Positions 45,301 to 57,665 of a stretch of DNA of 64,000 nt are shown here, one piece after another. Each line of letters starts with the position of its first letter. The stretch's first letter is position 1. Where the stretch lies: NCBI GenBank assembly GCA_019448385.1, contig JAGTXO010000016.1, positions 248,001 to 312,000 on the forward strand. Direction: 5' to 3'. The position numbers were made by a program, and so were the translations under genes. The stretch comes from Diacronema lutheri (Eukaryota > Haptophyta > Pavlovophyceae > Pavlovales > Pavlovaceae). The notes beneath the pieces were generated by a model, which made no database searches, was not told where the DNA came from, and saw nothing but the letters and a program-made list of their open reading frames with translations.

Positions 45301-48300
45301 CTCGCGGCTGCTGCTTAACGCGGCCGTGCGCAGGCGGCACAGCGCGGCAAGCGCCGCCTCCTCCCTCCTGATCAGCTCGTGGCAGGCGATCGCGGCGGGC
45401 GCCGAGGCCGCGGACGCGCGCGCGCCGAGCGCAAGCGCGCGCGGTGCGGGCAGCTGGCACGCCGTACCGCTCGCGCTGCAGCGCAGCCTCTCGTACGGCG
45501 GGCTCAGCGGCGCGCACGGCGGCGGTGGCGGAGGCACGCTGCGCGCCGTGCGCGCGTCGCTCGCGGCGTGGGCGCGCGCGCGCTTCGCAGCCGTCTGGCG
45601 CACGCGCCGGCCCGGCGTCGCGCCCGCGCTGGCCGTGCGCGCCGCCGGCGCTCGCGCGCCGCGCGCCGAGCCCGCCGCGCGTCACGGGTCGTTGCGCGTC
45701 TACGCGCTGCGTACGGACGGCGCGGCTGCGCTGCTCTTGCTCCGGCCGCCGCGCGCGGGCGCGCGCGCGCGCGCGCCGGTCGGCGCGGCGCGCGCCGACC
45801 TTGGCGGCGACGGCCGCGGCGGCGTGTTGCGGCGCGGCGATGTCGATGGCGGCGGCGCTGCTTGCGGCGGCGGGGAGGCGGTCGACGCCGCTGGCGACGA
45901 CGGTCTTGAGGCGTACGTCGCCGCGATCTCGCCGTCGCTCGCGCGTGTTGGCATCTCCGTGCAGGACGCGGGTAGCGTGCCCGCGCGCGGCGTGTGGCTG
46001 CTGCTCGTGCACCTCGCGCCGCTCGCGGGCGATGGCGATGGCGACACGTCAGCAACGGGCGAGTGCAGCACAGACGAGTGTGACGACGCGACGAGCGCGG
46101 CGCGCGCGCGCGCGCTCGGCGCGGGCCCGCCGCACGCGCGGCTCGCGCGCGCGGACGACACGTGCGCGCTGCTTGAGCGGCTCGCGCACCGGCTGGAGCG
46201 GGCGGAGCTGTCCGCGGACGCGCGCGCGGCAGAGGCGGCGGACGCGCTCGCGCGCGGCGCGCCTGGCGGCGCGCACGCGCGACGCGCGAGCGAGCGCGCT
46301 CTGGCGCCGGCGTCGCTCGTGCGCGCCCTGCGCGAACGGCGCGTGCTCGTCTCTGCGCGCCCGCTCCACTCGGGCCGGCAGCTCGGCGAGCTGCTCGAGG
46401 CGGGCGCCGCGCCGATCGCCTCGTGGATGTGCGTGTCGCCGTCAGACCCCTCGTCCGTGCTCGCGCGCACGACGCGCTACTCGGGCGCGCGCGCCGCGCT
46501 CGACATGTGGTGGGCCGCGCGCGCCGCGACCGCGCTCGTATCGCCCGCGCTCGTCGCGCTGCTCGGCGGCGTGCTCAGCCGCGCGCGGCGCGCGCGCACG
46601 CTTGCCGCCGCGGCGCGCGAGGCGGCCGCCGCGTGCGCGCTCTTCCCGCCGTCGGGCGGCGGCGCGAGCTCCTCCTCGCACGATGGCGGCAATGGCGGCG
46701 CCGTGAGCACAGGCGATGCGCTCGCGTGCCTCGTCGACGGCTGGGGCCCCGAGCGACTGGACGCGGCCGGCGCGCTCGCGCTCGCGGAGGACGGCGCGGC
46801 GCTCGGCGCCCTGCTCCTGCTCGCCCTCCTGCACTCGGCCCTGCGCTGGGCTCTTGCCTATGAGCGTGCCGGCGACGAGCTGCGCGCCGCGCGCGCGCGC
46901 GCCCGCGCCCACCGTCGCGCCGCGCGCGCGCGGCGCGCGCCGACGCGCGCGTGGGCGGCGGCGGGCGCGTGCTGCTTGCTCGCGGCCACGTTGCTCGTGT
47001 CCTACGGCGGCCTGCGCGCGCACCTGTGGCTGGCCAACGTGGTTGACCTCGCGACGGCGAAGGGCGACGGTAGTGCGAGCGCGGGCGCGAGCGCGAACCC
47101 GCTGCACGAGGCCGCCGCCGCGGACACGGACGCGGGCGCGGCGACCGCCGGCGCCGCCGGCAGCCGGCCGCGAGCGGCTGCTGCGCTTGTGGGTGCCGCA
47201 GCGGCGGTCACGCGCCTCGCGCGTCGCGCCGCTGCAGCCGCTGGCGCCGCGGCGGTGCGCGCCGCCGAACGATCGGCGTATGCCGCGTTTGTCGTCGCGA
47301 TCAACACCGGCGCAGCCGCGGGCGCGCGCGCGCTCGCGTGCGCGCTGCACGCCGCGGATGCGCGCGCGGCGCACGCGCGCGCACGCGACTCACATGAGTC
47401 GGCGCTCGCTGACGGGCGGTACCTTGCACTCCGCCTCGCGTGCGAGGTGCCCGCAGCGCTCGTCGCGCCCGTGCACGCCGCGCTGTGCGAGCGCGGCGGT
47501 GCGCGCAACCGTCGCCTGGTCGGCGCTGAACTGAGCTTCCTTTTTGGCGCACACTGCGTGTACAGCGTTGTCGCCCACCTGCACGTGCGCGCGACGGCGA
47601 GCTGGTCGACGGCCGAGCCGCCGCTCGAGGTGCACCGCTCGGGGTCGGGCGCGGCCGGCGGCGTTGCGCGCGCGCCGGCCGGCGCCGCTGAGCCGGCGGC
47701 CGCCGAGCCGCGCGTCGCGCCGCTTGCCATCGGCGGCGGCAGCGTTGGCGCCGGCGGCGGCGGCGACGGCGGCGGTGGCGACACGGTGCGCGGCGGCGTG
47801 CCGCCAAGTCTACCTGGCGCCTCGCTCGCGTTCGCCTTCGCCGAGGCGAGCGCGCCTCTGCACGACCCGACGGACGCGCCAGTCGGCGTGGCGGTTCTGT
47901 GGGGGCTGGGCGCGTGCGCTTCTATCCGCAGGCCTCTGCTCGCAATCGGTGCGGCGTGCGCGATCACACTGCGCATGCGCTCGGATTGGCTCAACGCGCT
48001 GCTCCTCTCGCGCCGCGCGTGGCCCGCCGACGCGGACGGTGAGGCGGGCGACTCCAGTGGCGGCCCCGCCGAGCTCGACAGTGACGGTGACGGTGACGGT
48101 GACGGTGACGATGACGGCGTCGGCGACGGCGACGGCGACGGCGCGCGGCGCGAGAGCGGGTTCGCGGTATCGGCCGTGCTCGGGCACACGCTGCGCCTGC
48201 TCGCGCTGGGCGCGCTCCTCACCAACGGCGCGCTCGCGCTCGCGCCGCACGGGCCACGCGCGCCGGCCGGCGCGGCGCGCGCGGCGCGCACGATCGGGGC

Positions 48301-50645
48301 GGGCGGCGTGGCGGACGAGGCCCTGCTTGTCGCTGCGCTCGCCGCGCTCCTCGGCTTTGGGCTGTTCGCGCTCTATGGCCCGCTCGCCGCGCGCACCGCG
48401 CCGCCGGCGCGCGCCGACACGCACGCCGACGCGGCCGCGCGCGCCGCCACGACACCAGCGCGCGCGCGCGCCGCGTGGCTAGGCGCGGGTGGCTCATCGA
48501 TTGCCGGCGCGCTGCGCGCGCGGCACGCGGCGGCGCGGCTGCTGCTCGCGCCGTCGCTCGACGCGCTTGCGGATGCGTCCGACTCCGCGCACGCCGTCGT
48601 CAGCGCCGCCGGCGCGCACACGTCGCCGTTTGGCGCGGTGTGTGTGATCGCGGTGTGCGGCGCGTGGTCGGCGGGCGCGGCGGACGCACATTTTACAGTC
48701 GGCTGCGCGCTCGCGCTCGCGCTGCACGAGGCCGCGCGGCTGCGCGCGCGGCAGGTGGCGGTGCGCGCGCACGCGGCGGCGACGCGCGATGCCGACGCGC
48801 GCGCCGCCTTGCACCTTGCGCTCGCGGCCGCACCGCCGCGTGCCCAACGCCCACCGGCCTCGCAGCAACCGCCGCCACCGCCGCCGCCGCCGCCGCCGAG
48901 CAAGGCGAGCGCCGGTGCGGGCGCGTGCGCCGTCGGGACGCCCGCGTTCGCGCCGTTGACGGCGGATGCGGGCGGCGGCCGCTCGCGCGCGGGCTCGTTC
49001 GACGGCCTCCTGCCGACGGCGGTTACGGCCGTTACGGCAGCCACGGCGGTTACATCCATTATCCCAACGCTCGCGCCGACGGACCTGCTCGCGCTGACCG
49101 CCGCGGCGTTCGGCGGCGGGAGCAGCGGCGCCGGCACCGCGGCGCCGTCGTCCACCGCATCGCCCGCGTGGCACGCGCAGCAGCCCGCCGCGCTCGTGGC
49201 AGAGCTGCCCGCCGCCACCCGTCCGGCGCACGCGGAAGCAGCCGTGGCTGCGGCCAGTGCGGCGAGCGGCACGGACGGGGCGGGCGCGGCGCGCGCGCGC
49301 GCGCCCGCGCCCGCGCAGGCGCAGCGCGCGCCGTCGCTCGCGCCCTTCGTTGCGCTGCCGGTCGAGGCGGACGCGCTCGCGGGCGAATGGGCGCACGTGG
49401 CATGGCTGAATAGCGTCATCGAGAACATGTGGGCTGCGGCCGCGCGCGACGTGTCAGAGCGAATGCGCGTCGAGCTCGAGACGCTGTTGCGCGCGGCGAT
49501 GCGCGACGAGCTCGGCGGCGCGGCGGCGCACGCGCACCGCGCGGAGGGCGGCGGTGGCAGCAGCAGCGCAGGCGCCGGCGCCGGCGCCAATGCCGCGCGC
49601 GCGGGCGACGACGGCGGCAGCAGCGGCTCGGCTAAGCATGGCGCGGGCGGCGGGCACGGCGCGGGCGGCTCGGCGTCGTCGTCGTCGTCTGCGGAGGGCG
49701 AGGTGCTGCGCAACATTCGCCTACGCCTCGACCTCGGCTCGCGCCCGCCACGCATCCTAGGCGTTCGCCTCGCGACCCCATCCGCAGCGATGGCGAGCGA
49801 GCCGTACGCGTGGTGCGCTGAGATGCGCGCGCGGTGGGCGGGCGATGGCTTCCTTGTCGTCACGGCGGAAGTGGGCCGGGCGTTCCTCTCCTTCGACGTC
49901 TCCTTTTCGCTGCGCTCGATCTCGCTCGAGGGCGAGCTGCGGCTCGAAGTCGCACCGCGCCAGGCGCCGCCGTATATTGGGCCCTGTCGTCTCTCCTTCC
50001 TCCGCCTGCCCGACGTCCACTTCGAGCTGCAGGCGCTCGGCTCGTCGATCGACGTGATGGAGATGCCGTTCGTCGAGCGCCTCATCTCCAACTTCTTCCG
50101 AAAGAACCTCTTCGCCGGGCTGACCGCACCCCACGCCGCTGCGTTCAAATGGGCGGACGTGGCGTCGGCGTCACAGCCGCACACCCTCACCCTCCACGTG
50201 CAGCGCGCCTCGCCCTCGCGCGCGCGCGGCGCGGCGGGCGCGGCGGGCGCGGCGGCCGACGAGCCGCTCGCGCTCGACCTTCGACTCGTCATCGAGTGCA
50301 GTGAGCTCGCGTTCAAGGAGCGGTCGCACGTAACGGACGCGGTTGGATGGCGTAGTGGAGACGACCGAGTCGAGTGGGAGGAATGGGCGTGCATGTGCGT
50401 GCAGGAGCCGGCGCGCGCGCGGCTGCGCCTGACGCTCGAGGCTCGCACCGAGGCGGGCACGTTCGCACCCATCGCCGCTGGCACGTTTCGACTTTTTGGC
50501 GGCGATGGCATCGCGGGCGGCGCGGGCGGCAGCGGCGCGGACGGTGCGGCGGCGGGTGCGGCCGCCGCCGTCGACGGCGGCGGCGACGGCGCGGACGGCG
50601 GCGAAGGCGGCGGCGCCGCGGCGCTCGCGACGACCTTCACGGGCG

Positions 50646-50682
<37 letters not shown>

Positions 50683-51655
50683 GCACGGCGGCGAGCGCGC
50701 CGCCGCGTGCGCGCCTTGCGCGCCCACCGGCTGTGCGACCTTCGACGCGTCCCACGGCGCGCTCGCGCCGTCGAGCACGCCGCTGCTCGATGCGCGCGCC
50801 GTGCCCAACGGGCGGCATGAGCGCCTTGAGCAGCGGCGCCTCGTACTGCCGCCGCTCACCGCCGCGCACGCCGCGCACGCGTCACCTCCCACGCGCGCGT
50901 GCGCGTGGGAGGTGACGCTTGCCCTCCAGCTCGCGTTGCCGGCGCGGCACGCCTGCGGGCTGCCTGCCTCGCCGCTCGCGTTGCGCGTCGGCGGCGTACA
51001 AGCACACGGCGTTGCGACCGGCTCCACCATTTTTCTGGAGCTCGCCGTCGGCGCGCAGGTGATGCGGACGATGCCGCTCACCGCGTCGCGCGCCGAGCGC
51101 GTCGCGTGGCGCGACGCGGGCGGTCGACTCGCGCTCGACAAGCCTCGCCACCAGCGCCTCATCGTTCGGCTGCTTTCGCCCCACGCGGCGCGCCTTGCGC
51201 ACGCCGGCGGCGGCGCGCACGCCGCCTGCGCGTCTGCAGGCGCCGGCGGCGCCGCCGGCGGCGCCGACGGCGCGCGCGCCGAGATGGCGGCCGACGAGCT
51301 CGGGACCGCGACCGTCGATTTACGCGAGGTGGCGCACGGCGCGCTGCGCGTGCATTGGGTGCCGATCACACTCGCCGGGCGAGCGGACGAAGAGCTTGGC
51401 GGCGCAGCCGTGAAGCTTGAGCTCGCGCTTGTCGAGCCGCTGCGCGACGACGCGCGCACGTGCGCGCGCGCGCCGGCGGCGGGCGCGGCGGGGGATGCCG
51501 CCGCCGCCGCCAAGCCCCTTTGCGCCGCGGCGAGCGCGCGCGGCGGCGTGGCCGGCGGCGCGGCCGGCGGCGCGACCGGCGGCGCGACCGGCGGCGCGAC
51601 CGGCGGTGCAGGTGTGCGCGTCGCTCATCAGTGCGCGGGTGGTGAGCTGCTGTGA
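42325..51655 (+). CDS. CRAL-TRIO/multi-TM/SMP/C2 lipid-transfer fusion protein
   Basis: Three exons (42325-43925, 44145-44458, 44601-51655) join in phase to 2989 aa. Two Sec14-like units come first. Unit 1 (about aa 60-380): TDRNGTALFVLEPGLL, RVALIVDLHRVSL, QYVLFVRAPASVASSVMREL. Unit 2 (about aa 440-810): RTDWHGNPVFVVRLGALA, RVTLIVDLHGVALSRWL, HYPHMLHRVLVVNASAPFLA, SSLPRVLGGRCTC, matching the CRAL-TRIO core. The middle (about aa 1250-2080) has several hydrophobic segments (GACCLLAATLLVSYGG, LLVAALAALLGFGLFALYG). An SMP domain follows at about aa 2230-2490 (VAWLNSVIENMWAAAARDVS, GSRPPRILGVRL, FLRLPDVHFELQALGSS), then C2-like beta sequence near aa 2735-2920. CRAL-TRIO proteins exchange lipids in solution; SMP-C2 proteins such as extended synaptotagmins move lipids at ER contact sites. 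One chain with both suggests an ER-anchored contact-site lipid transporter (inference). Confidence 0.85.
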
Positions 51656-51679
51656 GCGACGCTTTGTAGGACATAGTTA

Positions 51680-52064
51680 GCGCCCGGTTTTCACTGCACG
51701 ACGCGGTGCCGGAGGGTGACGCGCTGTACGCCAAGTACTGCGACGAGCGCGGCATGCCGCGCACGCGCACCGACGAGCAGATTGCGGACCGCCAAGTTCG
51801 GCGGGGCGCCCATGCCGCCCGCCGCCGAGCCCGGCGTGCACGCCGACGGCGGCGACACGTGCGACGAGTGCGCGCCGGAGTCGTCGACAGCGCGCGCAGC
51901 CGACGACACCGACGACGCCGTCGACAGCTTAGCCACCGACGCCGACGACGCCACATCGGGCGAGTCAATCTGCACCGACTCACACTCGGAATTTGACGAC
52001 GACGGCGGCGGAGGCGGCGGCGGATGAGGGGGAGGGCGCGGGCGCGGCGAGCGCGGCGGCGGGC

Positions 52065-52112
<48 letters not shown>

Positions 52113-52620
52113 GCTCGCCACCTTGGAAGCGGCGGCGGCACGTGCGCGCCACGCAGCGGATGAATGCGCTCGACAACTCGGACCGCACCCAGTGCATCAA
52201 GCTGCAGCTGAAGGACATCGTGCGCGACGGCTACCTGCCGCGCCTGCAGGCCTTCGCGGCCAGGTTTGACCGCATCGCCGCGCTCATGATCGAGGTCGGC
52301 GTCGACTTTGCCGAGCTCATGCTGCACTCCGGCGCGGAGCTGCCCGCCGTGTGGACGGAGTTGTACTGGAAGGCGGTCATCTGGGCGGTGACGCGTCGCA
52401 CGAGCGCCGGTGGCGCGCCTTTGCAGCACGGGCAGCTCGGCGATGACCTCGCCGAGTTTGCCAGCACGCATCCGGCCGTGCCCGCGGCTGGCGGGCCGAT
52501 CGAGGTCGCGTACGCGAAAGTGCCGCTCGGCTACCTCGCCGCGCAGCTCGCGACGAACTACACGAACCACGTGCGTACGACGGGGTTGTACGGTATGGCG
52601 CGCTCGAGGCCCTGGTCAAG
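51680..52620 (+). pseudogene. Interrupted fragments of an unrecognised, possibly element-derived protein
   Basis: Plus-strand stretches with natural-looking composition appear in more than one frame: DALYAKYCDERGMPRTRTDE (about 51720), an acidic, Cys-containing stretch (about 51850-52010), and CIKLQLKDIVRDGYLPRLQA with HSGAELPAVWTELYWKAVIW (about 52195-52385). They read like pieces of one protein but are not one open frame, and they are separated by a trinucleotide repeat. The helical LKDIVRD... region recalls poorly annotated ORFs found near transposases in protists, but I see no catalytic core, terminal repeats or target duplication. It looks broken. Confidence 0.35.
52030..52118. repeat. 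(GGC)n trinucleotide repeat
   Basis: Nearly uninterrupted GGC/GCG units, longest at about 52068-52112, lie between the coding fragments. Confidence 0.9.
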
Positions 52621-52994
52621 GTGCACCTCGCAACCGCCTCGAGCGCCGAGCAGGCGGTTGCGGCCGCGGCCGTCAGGCCGCAGGTCGGCACCGGCGCTCC
52701 GACTGGAGGCACGCTCCGACGCGCGCGACGCCGGTGCGTGCGGCTCATCTGGCGCGGTCAGATCGACGCCGCGTCACTGCCCGCCTCGCAGGCGGTGGTG
52801 CGGAGGAGGCTCGCCTGCCGTGACGCGCACGGCCACGCGCGGAGGCTCACACACCTCAGCCGGCGCGCGTGCGCGCGGCCACGCGCAGCGCCAGCTCGGT
52901 TCGCCGCGAGCCAGCCACGGCACAATTGGGGAATCGTGGCCGCCGGCGGCGTGAGCATCGCTCGGCGAAGGCGGCGCGTCACGCAGCCACGGCC

Positions 52995-53105
52995 ACGGAC
53001 ATCCGCCGCGCACGGCGCGCACGGCGCGCACCCCGCACGGCGCGCACCCACGGCGCGCATCCGCCGCGCACGGCGCGCACGGCGCGCACGGCGTGCATCG
53101 GCGCG
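52995..53105. repeat. GCGCGCACG-type short tandem repeat
   Basis: GGCGCGCACGGCGCGCAC and near variants recur about nine times over 110 bp, just downstream of the stop of the minus-strand gene at 53195. Confidence 0.8.
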
Positions 53106-53194
53106 CAGGCGGGCGAGTCGATCATGAGTCACCACGGCATCTCCGTGAATGGTACGGCCAATTGCTACACTTCTGCGTTGGCGTGCAACCAGAG

Positions 53195-56100
53195 CTACGC
53201 GTCCGCCTCGCGCGCGCCAAGCGGAGCGAAGGGCGATGCAAAACCGGTTGGCAGTTGCCACTCGGCCGCGGCGTTGTCGGGCGCGCCGTCCACGGCCGCG
53301 GGCTGGGCGGGCGCGAGGCCGCTGTCCGGAAGCAGCCGCACGCGCGCCGTGTTTAAGCGCGACTCATCCTCGCCGTGCGCGCGGCGGCCGAAGTCTGCGA
53401 GCAGCGTGGCTGACTGGCGCAGCTGAGCAGCGTCCGTGAGCAAGGTCGGTTCGCGGTCCAGACGCATTGGGTCCGGAAACATTGGGTCGAGAGTGAGCGC
53501 GGGCGCGCCGACTGCCGCCGTGGGCATTGCGCCGTGCGGCGTGAGCGCGCGTGCCGCTCTATCGGGCGACCCGAGCGGCTGCGGCTGCGGCTGCGGCTGC
53601 GGCTGCGGCTGCGGCTGCGGTTGCGGCTGCGGCTCGGCGCCTTGCGCGCGCGCACCTGCAGCAGTTCCGCCGCAGACGGGCGCCTCAGCGCGCGCGCGCG
53701 GCGGCGGGCTTTCCGTGCGCGCGGCGCGCTTGGCATCTGCGGCCACGGTTCCGTCCGGCCTCGAGCGCGGCTTGCGCGCCAAGCCGGCCGCTCCCGACCC
53801 CGCAACTGCGCGCACCGCCGTCGACTCCATCGCGCCACCACCGCCTCCGCCGCCTCCGCCGCCTCCGCGCTGCCCGGCGGTGGCGCTACCCGTCGGCGGA
53901 AGGGGAGGCAGCCGGCCCGCCGAGGCGGCGTGCGCGGCGCGGCGCGGCACGCTCGGCTCAATGCCGGCGCGCGCGGCGCGCGCCGGGCCGTTCCGCGGCT
54001 GCTGCGGGTCCACGGCGGCGCGTGCTGCGCGGACAATGCCAAGCGCGCCGCCGTGCGCGAGCGCGCGCGACTGCGGCTTTGGACGCGGCAGCCGGCAGCC
54101 GGGCTGCGCGAGGTGCGGCAGCGAGAGCGCGCGCGCGAGCAGCTCCTCCGCGCGCTCCGCCGGAGGCAGCTGCCGCGCGCGTGGCGCGCGCGCCACCGCG
54201 TAGGTGCGCGGGCGCGGCGGTGTCAGCACCACGTCGCCGTCTGCCGCGGCAAGCCCGCCGTCGGCGTCGGCATCGGCGCCGCTGACGGTATCGGCCCTGA
54301 ACGCATCGGTGCCGCCGCCGTCGCCCTCGCCGCCAGCCCCGCCACCATCGCTCACGCCCGCGCCCGCGCGCAGCCGGTCGGGTGCGCCCGCCCGCTCGTG
54401 CCGATGAATCGAGCGAATCAGCTCTGCGCGCGACGACAGCACGAGCGTGCGGTGAGCATGCTCAGAGGAGCGCATGGACGTACGCATGAACTCGAGCGAG
54501 CACTCGACGCACACGCCAAAGGTGGTTGCGAGGAAGTGCACCGAGCGCTCCTTTCGCAGCCGCTTGTACCGGCCGCGGTTGAGCGCGCCACCCGGCGCGA
54601 CGCCGATGTCCGGGGCTGCCGCGGACGCGGACGCGAGCGCGAGCGCACCGTCACCGGCGCCGGGCGAATCACGCAGCTCGCGAGCGCGCTGATCGGCGCC
54701 GGCGGCGAGCAGCGCAAAGATCGCCTCTTCGAGTGGGCTCTCCAGCTCATCATCGAGGTAGTCCGAGGCGACGTCGGCGCGCTCCGCCCTGCGGCCGGCG
54801 CGCGTCATGCGCGCGCCGCGCGCCGCGCCGTTCGCGGTTGTGCTGTGCGTCTCGCTGTGTGTGGACTGGCCTGGCGCAAGCGCGGCGGCAAGCGCACCCG
54901 CCAGGCCGTCGGTGGGCGCGTCCGCCAGGCTGAGCGCCATCCGCTCGGTAACGGCGCCATTGCTGCCATTCCCGTCCTGCGCTGAGCCCGCGCCACCCGC
55001 AATGGCTGTCGGCTGCGAGCGCGCGCCGTGCGTGCCGGGCCCACCGCCGCCGCCGCCGCCGCCGTCGGGCTCAGCGGCCTCGACTGGCCCTGCATGCGAG
55101 TAGGAGAGCCGTCGAAATAAAGTGGGGTTGTGCCTGTGCTCGCGCTCGAACTCACGGTGCGTCGCGAAAGCCTGGGCGCGCGCGATCGCGTCCGCGCCGA
55201 AATTGGCGCCGACGCCAGCGCCGACATGGTCATCGCGCTCGCGCGTGGCCGCTTCGCCTGGCGCGCCGTCCTCGGCAGCACCCGGCGCGCCGTCTTCTTC
55301 GGCAGCGCCTGGACCAGCGCCGTCCTCGGCAGCACCCGGCGCGCCGTCTTCTTCGGCAGCACCTGGACCAGCGCCGTCCTCGGCAGCACCCGGCGCCCCG
55401 TCTTCTTCGGCAGCGCCTGGACCATCGCCGTCCAAACTGACCGGCGCCTCGGCGGGTGGGTGTTCGAGCCCCAGATCGAAACCGACCGGCGCCTCGGCGA
55501 GTTGGACGGCGCCGGTCGGTTTGGCCGGCGCCTCGCCGGTCGGCTTGGATAGCGCCTGCACCTTCGCCTCCTCGTGCGCGCCGTCAACCGACGTGCCATC
55601 GTCTGTGCCCGCGCTGCGTGCCGTTGCGCCGTGCCCCAGCTTGGGCGAACGTGCCAAGCCGACAGACCCTCCGTCCCTCTCGCCGGCGATGACCGGCAAA
55701 CTCGTCACGCCGAGCGCGAGCGCGCCGTCGGCGTCGGTGCGCCCGTCGCCTGCCTTTGGCAAAACATCGTGCGCGTGCTCCTCGGCGCGCGCCGCCAGCG
55801 CGTGCTGCGAGGCCAAGAGCGCTGGCGCAACGCGCGCAAGGAAGACCTCGGTGCGCGGCGTGCCGTGCTCGGCGCGTGACGCACGCACCGACGCGGTGGC
55901 AGCGTGCGCGCGCGCACGCACAGCAGCAGCGGCGAGGCGATTGTCAGATGCCGGCGTGCCGCTCGTGGTCACCGACGCCGGCGTCGGCGGCTCCGTTGGC
56001 GTCGCGGTCGCCGCGCCCGCCGGCGCGCGCGCGCGCGGCGGGCGCGCGCTTGCGAGGCGCGCGGCGACGTGTTGCAGGTGCGCGATCGTCGTGGCGAATG

Positions 56101-57665
56101 AAACGTCGCACCGCCATGACGTCCGCCATACTTCTGCACAAACGGGGCATCTGTAGTACGCTCCGGGCAGCCGGCAGATGGGCGAGAACTGCGGGTCCTG
56201 CGGGGCCGCCGCGCGCCGAGCGGCGGACGCGACGCGTGAGGAGGCCACGTGGCACGCGCGAAAAGCCGGGGCGCTGAGCGCGCGCGCACCCGCGCGCGCG
56301 GCGTGCTCGGCCGATCGTCGCCGCACAGCGCGAGCGTGGGCACGCGGCCGCCGTCCACGAGCGCGCCGTCGAGCCGCGCGATGCGCAGGTCTGGGCAGAG
56401 GAGGAAGCGGAGATCCACTCCATCCGTCGGGGCGAAATAGGCGCAAAAGCTATGCACGCGGTACTGCGCTGGGAGCAGCGCGTTGAGGTGCGCCTCGATG
56501 CTCGCGGCCGCGCGCGTCGCCGCGCGGCGGAGCGACGCCTGCGGCTGCAGCTCGACGAGGCGCGATGCGTGCGCCTGCCCGTCGAAGGTGGCGCACCGTT
56601 CGGCGACGGGCAGGCGGCGGTTGGCGACGTGCGCGTTTGCGATGCGATGCTCCACCGTCGTGAGCGTGCCGCTCTTCAGCGCGCGCACGACCGACGCGCG
56701 CCCGCCGGGCGGCACGTCGTACGCCTGCAGCACGCCGTTGTACACCTTATGCCGGTTGAAAAGGAAGTCGCGTAACGCCTCCTGGCGCATGTGCGCAAAC
56801 GCGCCGACGACCCGACGCGCCGTCGCCCACAGAGCGGCGCGGCCGCCGAGGAGCGTACGCGCACGGGCGGGCGCGGAGGCGGGGCAGTTGAGCGAGCGCG
56901 CGCGCGCGCTTTCTCGACGGCGGCCAGTAGCCCGCACAAATGCGATCGGCGGCGCGCGTGCGCCGCTCGCGCGCTGCACGCGTGCGCCGAGGAGCGCGCG
57001 CGCACCTGATCAAAGTACTCGATCATGACCACCGAACGATCGGCGTGGCGTGTGCTGCTTGCAAGCTCGCCCGCGCCCCTCGCGCCGCTCGCGCCGCCGC
57101 CCGCGTCCGTAAGCGCGGCGGGCGCGGCGTACGCGTATGAGGCGACGACGTCCGATCGAGCGAGCCGCTCGGCCGAGCAGAGCGAGTGAAAGACCTCGAC
57201 AACGTCGATGCCGTCTCTCTGCATAGTGACGAAGCCTCTGCCCTCGGCCGGTCGGAACCACCTGTGCGGCCGCGTGAAGCGGAACGTGAGCGTCTCTGCG
57301 ATGCCGATGCCCGCCGACGATGGATCTCCTCGAGCCAGATAGCGATAAATCTCCTCGAGCCACGACGCGTTCTCGACGGCGGCGCCGGCTGGCATTTTGG
57401 AGCGCTTATTCGACGTGGCGAGCCCGAGGCCCTCCATGAAGTCAAACACGCCGTGCTTGTCGCTCGCCATCTCCGAGAGCTTGTGCACGTAGCTGATCGC
57501 GTCGCCAGCGCCGCGCCGGCCGGACGCGCCGCGCCCGGCCGAGCTGCGCTCCGAGCCCGGCGCGTCGGAGCCGTCAACAGCAAGCGCAACCGGCGCGAGC
57601 GCGCCGATCCCATCGGGCGGTCCGCGCGCCCCGATGCTCGGCGCGGATCCTCCGCCCACGCCCAT
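53195..57665 (-). CDS. Large unknown protein with conserved N-terminus, CxxC motifs and low-complexity tail
   Basis: Three exons (57665-57006, 56781-56290, 56197-53195) join in phase 0 to 1384 aa; stop TAG 53195-53197. I do not recognise the family. The first 400 residues look like a folded domain: ISYVHKLSEMASDKHGVFDF, LTFRFTRPHRWFRPAEGRGF, FDQEALRDFLFNRHKVYNGV, YRVHSFCAYFAPTDGVDLRF. At about aa 395 there is a CPVC...C...HLQH arrangement that could bind zinc, and near aa 945 a VCVECSLEF pair. The remainder is Ala/Pro/Gly-rich with three 18-aa acidic repeats (55268-55430) and a (Gln-Pro)n run (about 53575-53636). Possible nuclear or scaffold protein; function unknown. It starts 110 bp from the divergent acetylornithine aminotransferase. 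Confidence 0.7.
53575..53636. repeat. GGCTGC hexanucleotide repeat (Gln-Pro run on minus strand)
   Basis: About ten GGCTGC units, read on the minus strand as alternating Gln and Pro in the unknown 1384-aa protein. Confidence 0.9.
55268..55430. repeat. 54-bp coding tandem repeat, three copies
   Basis: A 54-bp unit starting at about 55268, 55322 and 55376 encodes 18 residues each (GAAEDGA/GPGAAEEDGAP pattern on the minus strand). Copies differ by a few bases, suggesting recent expansion. Confidence 0.85.

Larger units (their letters stand above)
51656..53194. other. Intergenic region with coding fragments and simple repeats
   Basis: About 1.5 kb between the convergent CRAL-TRIO/SMP and 53195-57665 genes. 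It holds interrupted coding-like fragments (51680-52620), a (GGC)n tract (about 52030-52118) and a GCGCGCACG-type repeat (about 52995-53105). No intact gene is supported. Confidence 0.6.

Noticed and set aside
48373-51513. A 1046-aa minus-strand frame opposite the SMP region
   Set aside because: Low-complexity Ala/Ser/Pro; the plus strand encodes recognisable SMP and C2 sequence.
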